Shown: positions 1 through 7,505 of the stretch, piece after piece
How the letters are laid out: each line of letters begins with the position of its first letter
Position numbering within the stretch: the stretch's first letter is position 1
From: Nitrospira sp.
Lineage (GTDB): Bacteria > Nitrospirota > Nitrospiria > Nitrospirales > Nitrospiraceae
DNA length: 34,708 bases
Assembly: GCA_020853775.1 (NCBI GenBank)
Contig: JADYYH010000092.1
Coordinates: 1 to 34,708, forward strand
Direction of reading: 5' to 3'
Program-made: the position numbers and the translations under genes
Notes under the pieces: generated by a model
The model's database searches: none
Told to the model about the DNA's origin: nothing
The model's input: only the letters and a program-made list of their open reading frames with translations

Positions 1-204
1 AAGTTCATCAGTTTTACCTTCGACTTCCCCTTCACGGTGAGTTTGGACGGGAAACTGGAATACTCCAAGTCACTCGATCAATGTGTGGAGGGCCGCGGGA
101 CTCAGACCCTGGTGGTACGGTGCAAGCGCACCTATCCTCATGGCGGTCAACGTGATGCCTATTATGGGAATAGTGAGGTGGGTGATGGCACAGGCACTCG
201 ATGA
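1..204 (+). CDS. 3' end of an unrecognised gene (partial)
   Basis: The first reading frame is open from base 1 to a TGA at 202-204, giving 67 residues without a start, so the gene would begin upstream of the window. The first half uses codons typical of the window (mostly C or G in the third position: AAG TTC ATC, ACC TTC GAC), which argues for real coding. The frame overlaps the proposed start of the first HEAT gene (185) by 20 bases, an arrangement that would couple translation of the two. The visible sequence has an alternating hydrophobic/aromatic stretch (FISFTFDFPFTVSL) followed by a polar, Gly-rich tail. I recognise no domain. It may instead be a chance open frame, since only 200 bases are visible. 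Confidence 0.45.
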   Translation, partial: KFISFTFDFPFTVSLDGKLEYSKSLDQCVEGRGTQTLVVRCKRTYPHGGQRDAYYGNSEVGDGTGTR

Positions 205-1555
205 TCTGCTGGACTCCCTTGAAGATCCGGATGATGCAACCCGTGAGGAGGCCGCCAAAGCCCTCGCGCAGTTGGCGAACCCGACCACCCTGGATGCGCT
301 GATCGGCGCCTGCGGCGACGAGTATTGGTCCGTGCGCACACGGGCGGGATGGGGGGTGGCCAAGATCGGCGGTGCGAAGGCGATTGAGGCGCTGATTGGG
401 TTGTTTAACGATCCGATCATGGAAGTTCGCAACGAGGCAGTTGCGGCGGTGGTGTCCCTGGGCGCGGGCCAGATGGATCGGCTCCTGGCGGCGATGAAGG
501 ATGAGCGGTGGCGTGTCAGGGAACATGCGGCCAAGGCTTGCGGCGATCTTCGCGATGCCCGTGCTGTCGACGCATTGATATTTGCGTGTCGGGATCGCGA
601 CGGTGCCGTGAAGAGCGCAGCGGCGGAAGCGTTGGGGAAAATCGGCGACGCGAAGGCCATTCCTGCCTTGATCAAGCTGTTCCGGGATTCTTCGAAGATC
701 GTGCGTGAGACCGCCGGCATCGCGCTGGTCGCGATCGGGCAGCCCTCGGTCGATCTGCTCCTTGAGACGATGAAGGACAAGGATTTCGTTGTGCGTTGTC
801 ATGCGGCTCGTGCCTTGGGCGGGATGACAACGGACTATCAAATCGGCCGGAGTTGGGTGCGTGAGCCGCGCGTCGTGGATGCGTTGATCGAAGCGCTCAA
901 AGATCCGGATCGAGCTGTGCGCGAAGACGCCACGATTGCCTTGGGCATGATCGGTGACCCCCGCGCGATCGACGGGCTGTTGGAAGCCATGAAAGATGGC
1001 GTCGTGAAGCGTCATGCCATTGCGTCGCTCGGCATGATCGGTGATCCGCGCGCCCTCCCTGCAGTATTGGCTGCGCTCAAAGGCAAAGGTGTGCGCCAGG
1101 ATGGGACACCGACTCCCGGATGTATCGTCAGCGAAGACGCGTTTATCAAAGAAGCCGCCGCCACAGCGCTGGGGCATTTCCGCGATCCATGCGTGATTCC
1201 CGACCTCATCATGCTCTTGAAGGATGGAGTGTTGCGCGAGAAGGCGGCTGCGGCGCTGGTGTTGATCGGGGATTCGGCCATCGAGCCGCTGATTTCCTTC
1301 CTGTACGATCCGAAGGCCTCTGAAGTTGAAGCCGAAGGCGAGCGTGTGTTGTCCTACGCCTCAGTCCGGTTGACCGCCAAGGATTCCTTGCGGTTGCTGG
1401 TCGTGGAAACGCTGGAGCACCTGGGATGGACGCCTCCCGATGAAGAGACTTCAGTGGATTCCAGCCAGGCCGACAATCTTCGAGTCGATCGCCCGCTGGG
1501 AGACATCGGTCGTTTCGGTCCGAGCGGAGATTTTGCGAAAGGATCGGTGCGGTAA
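185..1555 (+). CDS. HEAT-repeat (PBS-lyase-like) protein 1
   Basis: A 456-residue protein made almost entirely of about 12 HEAT repeats of roughly 31 residues. Each has the pattern D-x4-VR-x2-A-x2-ALG-x-IGD-x-RA-(I/V)-x2-L, for example EVRNEAVAAVVSLGAG and VREDATIALGMIGDPRAI. No signal peptide or membrane segment is visible, so it is probably cytoplasmic. HEAT superhelices bind proteins; phycobilisome lyases share the fold, but nothing here supports a chromophore-lyase role. Repeat 7 carries an inserted loop, and a second loop with a TPGC motif (Cys313) splits the region before the last two repeats. The C-terminal cap ends ETLEHLGW and is followed by a polar 35-residue tail. I chose ATG 185 because GAGGTGG (175-181) precedes it; an ATG at 83 is in frame but has no ribosome binding site. 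It is the first of five tandem HEAT genes. Confidence 0.88.
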   Translation: MAQALDDLLDSLEDPDDATREEAAKALAQLANPTTLDALIGACGDEYWSVRTRAGWGVAKIGGAKAIEALIGLFNDPIMEVRNEAVAAVVSLGAGQMDRLLAAMKDERWRVREHAAKACGDLRDARAVDALIFACRDRDGAVKSAAAEALGKIGDAKAIPALIKLFRDSSKIVRETAGIALVAIGQPSVDLLLETMKDKDFVVRCHAARALGGMTTDYQIGRSWVREPRVVDALIEALKDPDRAVREDATIALGMIGDPRAIDGLLEAMKDGVVKRHAIASLGMIGDPRALPAVLAALKGKGVRQDGTPTPGCIVSEDAFIKEAAATALGHFRDPCVIPDLIMLLKDGVLREKAAAALVLIGDSAIEPLISFLYDPKASEVEAEGERVLSYASVRLTAKDSLRLLVVETLEHLGWTPPDEETSVDSSQADNLRVDRPLGDIGRFGPSGDFAKGSVR

Positions 1556-1678
1556 TTCTCGGCGTTCTCTCGCGGGGTGTCTGGCCTGTTGAGAGCTTCC
1601 GGCGTCCCTGCGTCTCTTCCTCTCCGTTTCGACCAGCGTGCGGGGTGGTGCAATGCCAGGTCGTTGGGCCGACTCGCG

Positions 1679-1707
1679 TTGACCCCTAAAAAAATGCTGT
1701 GTTAAGG
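1679..1707 (+). promoter_or_regulatory. weak candidate promoter before HEAT gene 2
   Basis: TTGACC (1679-1684) is followed by TTAAGG/TAAGGT (1702-1708) at 17-18 bases. The -35 is good and the -10 poor. It lies in the 181-base gap between HEAT genes 1 and 2. A small hairpin, GGCCTC-TCCA-GAGGCC (1713-1728), follows directly. It holds one GAGG in its stem, while a second GAGG (1729-1732) stays free 4 bases before the ATG at 1737. Confidence 0.3.
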
Positions 1708-1736
1708 TCGATGGCCTCTCCAGAGGCCGAGGTACC

Positions 1737-2819
1737 ATGGCCGACACCGTCAGTGAACAGATCGCAGCCCTGTCGGATGAGGATTGGGCCATTCGGGAGG
1801 AGGCCGCGACCCTGCTCGGCGCATTGAAAGATGCGCGGGCCGTACTCCCTCTGACCAAAGCGCTGCGTGATAGTGACCGCGCGGTCCGCGAAGCGGCAGT
1901 CGGCGCCTTGTCATCGCTCGGATCTGTCTCTGTTCCGGCCTTGGCGGGCTGCTTGTCCGATCCCGCCTTGCAGGTGCAAGAAGCGGCGTCGGCCATTCTG
2001 GCGTCACTGGCCGATGCGCGAGTCTTGGCGCCGCTCATGCAGGCCTTGAGTAGTCGCGATTGGATTGTGCGTATGCATGCGGCGAAGGGCTTGGGACGGA
2101 TCGGCGACCCGGACGCTGTTCCCGCCTTGATGCCGCTGTTGCAGGACAAGGTCAAGGCCGTTCGTGAGGAAGTGTCCAGTGCGTTGGCCGCCATTGGCGT
2201 GGCCGCGATGGCCGGATTGATCGAGGCCTTGCAGCATGACGATTGGCTGGTTCGCCTCCATGCGGTGGAGGCATTGGGCAAATTGAAGTCGCCGGATTCC
2301 GTCGAGCCGTTGCTGCGGGCCTTGTTTAATGAGCGGGATTCGGCGATTCGCGAAGACGTGGTGCGAGCGCTGGGCGCGATTCGAGACGGGCGCGCCGTCG
2401 ATTATTTGGTTGCGGTGATGAAGGAGCCCGGATTACGGCTCTTGGCTGTCGAAGCCCTCGGACATATCGGCGATCGCCGGGTGGTCCCGATGTTACGGCG
2501 GGTTGTCGAGGGGGTGCCGCTTGGCGAGCCGAGAGATTCGGCCACGCCCTGTGCCGATGGATGGACGGACGAGATGGCCACCATGGGAATGGCGGCCCGC
2601 GCATTAGGGATGATCGCCGATGCCGTCGCGATTCCTTCTCTGATTGTGGCCCTGCGGAATACCATTACGAGGTCGGAGGCGGCAGCAGCCCTGACGAAAT
2701 TTGGTCCGACGGTGATCCCGTCACTCTTGCCGATGCTGGCCAAAGAGCAGGATGAAAATGTCCGGTATCACGTTCGTGAAACCCTCACCGCTGTCGGATG
2801 GCGTGCGGGCCGAGTCTAG
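1737..2819 (+). CDS. HEAT-repeat (PBS-lyase-like) protein 2
   Basis: A 360-residue all-HEAT protein with about 11 repeats (such as WIVRMHAAKGLGRIGDPDAV and WLVRLHAVEALGKLKSPDSV). It has no signal peptide or membrane segment. It shares the architecture of HEAT protein 1: a loop with a TPC motif (Cys272) is inserted at the equivalent place near the C terminus, after a repeat ending (V/L)P-x(2)-L. The same kind of cap follows (RETLTAVGW, compare VETLEHLGW). This indicates duplication followed by divergence. The ATG at 1737 is preceded by GAGG at 1729-1732. The 181-base gap from HEAT 1 may hold a weak promoter, so this gene could be transcribed separately. A protein-binding scaffold role is inferred from the fold only. 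Confidence 0.88.
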   Translation: MADTVSEQIAALSDEDWAIREEAATLLGALKDARAVLPLTKALRDSDRAVREAAVGALSSLGSVSVPALAGCLSDPALQVQEAASAILASLADARVLAPLMQALSSRDWIVRMHAAKGLGRIGDPDAVPALMPLLQDKVKAVREEVSSALAAIGVAAMAGLIEALQHDDWLVRLHAVEALGKLKSPDSVEPLLRALFNERDSAIREDVVRALGAIRDGRAVDYLVAVMKEPGLRLLAVEALGHIGDRRVVPMLRRVVEGVPLGEPRDSATPCADGWTDEMATMGMAARALGMIADAVAIPSLIVALRNTITRSEAAAALTKFGPTVIPSLLPMLAKEQDENVRYHVRETLTAVGWRAGRV

Positions 2820-2909
2820 ACGATGATCAGATGATCGAGTAGCGTACGAATTCGCAAACAAGGGTCATTCTAAGCCGGTACAGCCACCAGTCGGCGCAAT
2901 TCTTCCACG

Positions 2910-4010
2910 ATGTCCAAAGAGTCCATCGATACCTTAGTTTCCGAGTTGACGCATGAGGAGGAGTGGCGGCGTATGCGAGCCACGGCGGCCTGCCTGGCCG
3001 GCGGTCCTCGGGCCGTCCAGGCCTTGACGCAGGCATTGCAGACCGGCGATGTCCCTCTTCGTGTCGAAGCGGCCGCGATGTTATCCCGCATCAAGGATCC
3101 GGCCGCGGGTGTTGCGCTGGTCACGTTGATTCGGGATCCTGAAGCAACCGTAAGGCAGGCTGCCTTTGCCGCGCTTGAACAGATGGCCGGCAATCTGGAC
3201 GATGACACGGCGGCGGGCTTGGTGCGCAACCTCCACGAATCACCCGATGAAGAAGTGCGTCACCGTGTTCGGCAGCTCTTGGGCGTGATCCCCAATGCCA
3301 TTACGCCGCTGTGTGACATGTTGAAGCATCCCGAGGCGGACGCGCAGACGACAGCGGCGACGATTCTCGAACACCTGCTCGATCCTCGGTCAGCCGACGG
3401 ATTGATCGATGCCATGGCCTCGCCGGCAGTCCGCGACATCGCTGTGCGGACGCTAAAGAAGCTCAGCGCCGTCCGAGAACGGATCGATGCGACGTTTAAT
3501 GCATTGCGCGATGTGGAAGGCGCGAGCGAACGCGAGGAAGCCCGCATGGCCACGGTGATGGATCTTTTGGGGATTGGCCGGCCGGCGGTGGAGATCCTGA
3601 TCGAATATCTTGAAGACGACGATTGGCTTATCAGGGAAGCCTCGGCGGATTTGCTGGGCAAAATCGGCGATGTGCGCGCGGTCGAACCGTTGATGAAGCG
3701 TCTTCAAAAGGATAAGGATACCGGCGTGAAGGAGTACGCCGTGAAATCCTTGGGCCTGATCGGCGACCCGCGTCCGGCCCAATTGTATATTGAAGCGATC
3801 CCGATCCGGCCCTTGCGCGTGATGGCCATCGAGGCGCTGGCGAAAATCAAAGATGTCGAGGTCTTGCGTCCGTATAACGAACTGTTCAACCGGTTGCGAA
3901 GCGATCGGGATGGTATCGTCTCGTACAGCGCCGGCCTCATTGCAGATAAACTTGCGGCACTCGAGGGCGAACAGCCGGTCGGGCAGGAGGAATCGGACGA
4001 TCATGAGTGA
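2910..4010 (+). CDS. HEAT-repeat protein 3
   Basis: A 366-residue alpha-helical repeat protein. The repeats are clear at both ends (EATVRQAAFAALEQM; DWLIREASADLLGKIGDVRA; GVKEYAVKSLGLIGDPRPA) and more degenerate in the middle. A longer helical segment around residues 180-215 (RERIDATFNALRDVEG) departs from the repeat pattern. The tail is acidic and lacks the LGW cap of proteins 1, 2 and 4, so this is the most diverged member. I kept ATG 2910 although it has no clear ribosome binding site, because residues 1-21 match the first half-repeat of the neighbours. ATG 2973 has a strong GAGGAGGAG at 2955-2963, but that stretch also encodes Glu-Glu and the start would remove helix 1. Its last 8 bases overlap the next gene. 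Confidence 0.86.
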   Translation: MSKESIDTLVSELTHEEEWRRMRATAACLAGGPRAVQALTQALQTGDVPLRVEAAAMLSRIKDPAAGVALVTLIRDPEATVRQAAFAALEQMAGNLDDDTAAGLVRNLHESPDEEVRHRVRQLLGVIPNAITPLCDMLKHPEADAQTTAATILEHLLDPRSADGLIDAMASPAVRDIAVRTLKKLSAVRERIDATFNALRDVEGASEREEARMATVMDLLGIGRPAVEILIEYLEDDDWLIREASADLLGKIGDVRAVEPLMKRLQKDKDTGVKEYAVKSLGLIGDPRPAQLYIEAIPIRPLRVMAIEALAKIKDVEVLRPYNELFNRLRSDRDGIVSYSAGLIADKLAALEGEQPVGQEESDDHE

Positions 4011-4764
4011 TGCCGAGCGAATTGCACAATTGATAGCGGCGCTGCGCGACGATAATGAGGCGTTGCGAGACCATGCGATGGGGAGTCTCGGGCAGATGGG
4101 GATTGAGGCCGTTCCCCAGTTGATCGGCTTGATGGCGGACGAGGATGTAGTGATACGCGAGGCCGCTGCCACTGCTGTGGTACGCATCGGTCCCGTGGCC
4201 TTCGATCAGCTGCTGGAGGCCTTGCGCGACGATGAATGGGCGATCCGCGAGCAGGCGGCCAACGCACTCGGGCGGTTCCGCGATCCCCGCGCCGTCGATC
4301 CGCTTATGGCAGCGCTCAAGGACAAGGATGGAGCCGTCCGGACCGCGGCGGTGTGGGCGCTGGAGCGTATCGGCGACTCGCGGGCCACGCCCGGCTTGAT
4401 CGAAGCGCTGGGCGACGGCACCGTGCGCGAAGATGTGGCACGGGTGTTGAAGAAGATCGGCGATACCAGGGCGGTTGACGCGTTGATCGGTGGCCTGTTG
4501 GGGCCCAATTGGATGGTTCGACGCCATGCGGCGGAAGCGCTCGGAAAGATCGGCGACCCGCGCAGCGCCGAAGCGTTGATCCAGTCGTTGCAGGATGAAG
4601 ACTGGCTCGTCCGCCGGAACGCGGCTGAATCCTTGGCGCGACTCGGGGCGAAGCAGGCCATCGAGCCGTTGCTTCCTCTCCTGGAAGATGAGAATACGAT
4701 GGTGCAGGAAACCGTCGAAGGTGTCCTCGCGAGTTTGGGATGGAAACAGGCGACCTCGTCATAA
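4003..4764 (+). CDS. HEAT-repeat (PBS-lyase-like) protein 4
   Basis: A 253-residue protein of about eight very regular HEAT repeats (EWAIREQAANALGRFRDPRAV, MVRRHAAEALGKIGDPRSAE, WLVRRNAAESLARLG). It is capped by VEGVLASLGWKQATSS, the same cap type as proteins 1 and 2. There is no signal peptide or membrane segment. The ATG at 4003 lies inside the stop region of HEAT gene 3 (ATGAGTGA overlap), a typical sign of translational coupling. An AGGAGG sits at 3985-3990, 12 bases upstream. Upstream in-frame ATGs inside gene 3 were rejected because they would add non-HEAT sequence. The regularity and the operon position suggest a partner or paralogous subunit of proteins 1-3; the target is unknown. Confidence 0.88.
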   Translation: MSDAERIAQLIAALRDDNEALRDHAMGSLGQMGIEAVPQLIGLMADEDVVIREAAATAVVRIGPVAFDQLLEALRDDEWAIREQAANALGRFRDPRAVDPLMAALKDKDGAVRTAAVWALERIGDSRATPGLIEALGDGTVREDVARVLKKIGDTRAVDALIGGLLGPNWMVRRHAAEALGKIGDPRSAEALIQSLQDEDWLVRRNAAESLARLGAKQAIEPLLPLLEDENTMVQETVEGVLASLGWKQATSS

Positions 4765-4784
4765 CCCGATAAAGGAACTCTACT

Positions 4785-5495
4785 ATGGCAGAAGAAGCAC
4801 CGGTAAAACTGATTCAGATCGGCCCGAAGGGCGGCCCCAAGAAGGACGGCTTCAATCTTGTGACGGAGCGGGTCGTCGCCGTCAATCCCGAAGCCAGGCA
4901 GTTGGAAGTGGAGCTATTGGCCTACGACGGCAAGACCGTCGTGCTCGATGTCGGCGAGGAAGCCCTCGAAGATTTCCTCAAGATCAAGCCGGGCGACGGC
5001 GCCACGATTCGTGTGGTGGAAGAAGGCGGCAAGCGCGTGGCCAAGAGCTTCCGGATTCGTGCGAAAGATCCGAATGCCGCCAAAGCCGACGCGATGTTGA
5101 TCGATTTGAAGGATTCGCACTGGCTCAATCGCAAATATGCGGCGGAAGTTCTGGGTGACTTGAAGGACCCGCGCGCGGTGGTGCCTCTGGTTGAGGCCCT
5201 CACAGACGAAGTGGGCGATGTGCGGCAACGGGCCTATGATTCGTTGATTAAGATCGGCGGGTCCGCTGTTCCCTCGCTCGTGCCATTGCTGGCGTCCGAA
5301 GAAGACGATGTGCGCCAGTCGGCGACGGAAATCATCCGGAAGATCGGCAAGCCGGCCGTCGAGCCTCTCGCCACGGCGCTGGCGGAGGCTGACGACCGGT
5401 TGAAAACCAAGATCATGAAGGTGCTGGACCGGATGGGCTATAAGCCGAAGGCGAAAGAAGGGGCCCAGCCTGAACCGGCGAAATTGCTCAGTTAG
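4785..5495 (+). CDS. HEAT-repeat protein 5 with N-terminal beta domain
   Basis: A 236-residue protein with two parts. Residues 1 to about 95 look beta-rich, with alternating hydrophobics (RVVAVNPEARQLEVELLAYD, TIRVVEEGGKRVAKSFRI); this resembles a small OB- or SH3-like barrel, but I cannot name a family. Residues from about 100 on form roughly four HEAT repeats (HWLNRKYAAEVLGDLKDPRA, DVRQRAYDSLIKIGG, DVRQSATEIIRKIG) ending in VLDRMGYKPK, a variant of the LGW cap seen in proteins 1, 2 and 4. It follows HEAT gene 4 by 20 bases, with GGAA upstream of the ATG. It closes the five-gene array and is followed by a hairpin shared with the convergent ugd gene. The barrel may anchor the array's products to a ligand or partner (inference). 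Confidence 0.86.
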   Translation: MAEEAPVKLIQIGPKGGPKKDGFNLVTERVVAVNPEARQLEVELLAYDGKTVVLDVGEEALEDFLKIKPGDGATIRVVEEGGKRVAKSFRIRAKDPNAAKADAMLIDLKDSHWLNRKYAAEVLGDLKDPRAVVPLVEALTDEVGDVRQRAYDSLIKIGGSAVPSLVPLLASEEDDVRQSATEIIRKIGKPAVEPLATALAEADDRLKTKIMKVLDRMGYKPKAKEGAQPEPAKLLS

Positions 5496-5504
5496 GGGAA
5501 ACCG

Positions 5505-5529
5505 TCCGGCCGCCGGTTAGGCGGCCGGA
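5505..5529. terminator. hairpin between convergent HEAT array and ugd
   Basis: A perfect 10-bp stem (TCCGGCCGCC / GGCGGCCGGA) with a 5-base loop sits between two converging genes. The loop and 3' arm contain the last codons and stop of ugd. There is no long T tract on either side, so it may act mainly as a 3'-end stabiliser or weak bidirectional terminator. Confidence 0.55.
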
Positions 5530-6836
5530 TTCTTGGTGGGACGACCGACCGACACGTGTCGGAAGCCGAAGGGGACGACCCGGTCCGACTCGTAGGTGTT
5601 GCGCAGGTCCAGCAGCAGCGGTTCCCGCATCGCTTTCTTGAGCCGTTCGAAATCGAGATTTCGAAACTGGTTCCACTCCGTCATGATGATGAGTCCGTCG
5701 GCCCCTTCCGCGACGTCATACGTGTCCTGGCAGGGAACCATCCCCGGTAACAATTTCATCGATTCTTCCATCGACGCCGGGTCGTAGGCGCGGATCGTTG
5801 CCCCTTCCTTCATCAACTCGCTCAGAATCGTCAATGACGGCGCTTCCCGCATGTCGTTCGTGTTGGGCTTGAAGGAGAGGCCCAGGACGCCGAGCGTCTT
5901 CCCTTTCACGCTTCCGCAGGCATCCTTCACTTTCTGGACCATTCGCAGGTGCTGTTCGTAGTTCACCTTCGCGGCCGCGCCGGCAATCTGGAACGGATAT
6001 CCCACGCGTTCACCAGTCTGAACCAGCGCCGCGAGGTCCTTCGGGAAGCAGGACCCGCCGAACCCCGGTCCGGCATGCAGAAATTTATTGCCGATCCGAT
6101 TGTCGAGCCCCATGCCTTTGGACACCAACTGCACGTCCGCGCCCACCTTTTCGCATACCGTCGCGATTTCGTTGATAAACGAAATTTTGACGGCAAGAAA
6201 CGCGTTGGAAGCGTATTTGATCATCTCAGCGGTCGGAATGTCGGTGACCACGATCGGAGTTTCAAGCAGGTAGAGGGGCCGATATAGGTCTTTCATGATG
6301 GCGACGGCTTGTTCGCTGTCTGCACCGATGACGACACGGTTCGGTCGCATAAAGTCTTCGATGGCAGAGCCTTCCCGCAGGAATTCCGGATTGGACACAA
6401 TATCGAAGCGGAACCGGCCGGTTTGATTGGCCTTGATGACTTCGCGCAGCTTTTCACCGGTCCCGACAGGCACCGTGGACTTGGTAACGATGACCTTATA
6501 CCCGGTCATATTCTTCGCAATCCCGCGTCCCACCTCTTCCACGTACGATAAGTCGGCTGACCCATCGGATTTGGGAGGGGTTCCGACGGCGATGAAGATC
6601 ACGAGGGCCTTGTCGACGGCCTTGGCGACATCGGTGGTGAAATGGAGCCGGTCTTCCTTGATGCCTTTGGCGACGAGTTCGGTAATGCCGGGCTCAAAAA
6701 ATGGCACTTCACCCTTTTCGAGTTTGGCAATCCGGCGCGCGTCCGTATCCATACAGGTGACATTCACGCCGAATTCTGCGAAGCAGGCCCCGGTCACTAA
6801 GCCGACATAGCCCGTTCCAATCACGCTGATATGCAT
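5517..6836 (-). CDS. ugd: UDP-glucose 6-dehydrogenase
   Basis: Oxidises UDP-glucose twice with NAD+ to UDP-glucuronate, a precursor for capsule, exopolysaccharide and lipopolysaccharide sugars; cytoplasmic. At 439 residues it has the usual length. The N-terminal Rossmann motif GTGYVGLVTG is at about residues 7-16. The central domain has STVPVGTG, and the catalytic-cysteine motif GPGFGGSCFPKD places the nucleophile at Cys263. The C-terminal UDP-binding domain contains GVLGLSFKPNTNDMREAPS. I chose the ATG at 6836 because AGGAGA lies just upstream, the protein then starts directly with the Rossmann strand, and the mapped promoter lies further upstream. It is a single gene here, with no glycosyltransferase neighbours. 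It converges on the HEAT array and diverges from the CBS-domain gene. Confidence 0.95.
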   Translation of the reverse strand: MHISVIGTGYVGLVTGACFAEFGVNVTCMDTDARRIAKLEKGEVPFFEPGITELVAKGIKEDRLHFTTDVAKAVDKALVIFIAVGTPPKSDGSADLSYVEEVGRGIAKNMTGYKVIVTKSTVPVGTGEKLREVIKANQTGRFRFDIVSNPEFLREGSAIEDFMRPNRVVIGADSEQAVAIMKDLYRPLYLLETPIVVTDIPTAEMIKYASNAFLAVKISFINEIATVCEKVGADVQLVSKGMGLDNRIGNKFLHAGPGFGGSCFPKDLAALVQTGERVGYPFQIAGAAAKVNYEQHLRMVQKVKDACGSVKGKTLGVLGLSFKPNTNDMREAPSLTILSELMKEGATIRAYDPASMEESMKLLPGMVPCQDTYDVAEGADGLIIMTEWNQFRNLDFERLKKAMREPLLLDLRNTYESDRVVPFGFRHVSVGRPTKNPAA

Positions 6837-6897
6837 GGAAGCATCTCCTCTTAAAGAAAAGCTGCGAATCGTGGGTGAGAATTCGTGTAGAGTCGCT

Positions 6898-6926
6898 AGT
6901 ATAGCAACGCCTGCCAACACGAGCAA
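6898..6926 (-). promoter_or_regulatory. sigma70-like promoter for ugd
   Basis: On the minus strand TTGCTC (6926-6921) is separated by exactly 17 bases from TATACT (6903-6898). Transcription would start near 6891, giving a 5' leader of about 55 bases with an AGGAGA before the ATG at 6836. Confidence 0.62.
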
Positions 6927-6976
6927 TCATCTCAACGGTTTTTGCGGTCCGTCCGGTTGGCCTCATGCATGATGAA

Positions 6977-7005
6977 TTGCAGATTGTGGCGTACTTCAGT
7001 AGAAT
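6977..7005 (+). promoter_or_regulatory. sigma70-like promoter for the CBS-domain gene
   Basis: TTGCAG (6977-6982), 17-base spacer, TAGAAT (7000-7005). Transcription would start near 7012, leaving a leader of about 15-20 bases that just includes AGGAGGG at 7019-7025. It excludes the upstream in-frame ATG at 6942 as the start. Confidence 0.58.
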
Positions 7006-7031
7006 TCGGCCTCTTCGCAGGAGGGATGCGC

Positions 7032-7442
7032 GTGGTGGTTGCAGGCGGGCCTATCCAACGACCGTTAGCCATGATGATGCGTCCCATCACGAAGACCGTG
7101 CGGCCTGATGATTCGTTGTTGGTTGTGGCGCAGCAATTACGCGATGCCCGGGTGGGAGCAATGCTGGTCGCCGATCATGGCGACTACGTGGGCATTGTGA
7201 GTGAAGCCGATCTCGTCCGCAAAGCGATGGCCAGCGGGGCTGCGACCGAGCACGTTACGGTCCGCTCGGTGATGAGTGCCCCCATCATGACGATCGATAT
7301 CGCCCAGTCCGCGCATGAGGCGAGTGATGTGATGGCCGAACGCGGAATCCGGCATCTTGTGATTACTGAAGAAGGGCGTGTGGTCGGCATGATTTCCGTG
7401 CGTGACCTGCTCCGTTACTTCAAAAATTGGGGGACCTTGTAG
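7032..7442 (+). CDS. two-CBS-domain protein
   Basis: A small (about 136 residues) stand-alone CBS pair (Bateman module). Such modules bind adenine nucleotides (AMP, ATP, SAM) and report energy state, but the partner here is unknown. The two CBS motifs are visible: an N-terminal one with VGAMLVADHGDYVGIVSEAD and a C-terminal one with GIRHLVITEEGRVVGMISVR. It is cytoplasmic with no other domain. The start is ambiguous. AGGAGGG (7019-7025) directly abuts ATG 7026 but is ideally spaced, by 6 bases, from GTG 7032, which I prefer. GTG 7035 and the triple ATG at 7071-7079 are alternatives. It has its own promoter, and the following membrane gene begins within about 60 bases, so the two may be co-transcribed. 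Confidence 0.85.
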   Translation: MVVAGGPIQRPLAMMMRPITKTVRPDDSLLVVAQQLRDARVGAMLVADHGDYVGIVSEADLVRKAMASGAATEHVTVRSVMSAPIMTIDIAQSAHEASDVMAERGIRHLVITEEGRVVGMISVRDLLRYFKNWGTL

Positions 7443-7505
7443 CATGGTCTGGTCCCGTCACCCCCGTCGTTGCATGTCCTCACTCTGTGTCGCGGTCTTG
7501 TGTCG

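Noticed and set aside
32..1177. Long open frame on the minus strand opposite HEAT gene 1
   Set aside because: It is a shadow of the high-GC repeat gene: it has no ribosome binding site, an Arg/His-rich composition, and runs antisense through a clearly coding HEAT frame. The same applies to the long antisense frames at 1451-2281, 3453-4187 and 3937-4527.
2973..4010. Later start for HEAT protein 3 behind a GAGGAGGAG
   Set aside because: The motif is made by Glu codons, and starting there would delete the first helix, which matches the first repeat of the neighbouring paralogues.
185..5495. Possible DNA-level tandem repeats or CRISPR in the HEAT region
   Set aside because: The periodicity of about 93 bases is at protein level only; the nucleotide sequences of successive repeats differ widely and there are no identical spacers.
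6942..7031. Upstream ATG start for the CBS protein
   Set aside because: The region lies before the predicted transcription start, contains the promoter itself and encodes no domain-like sequence.
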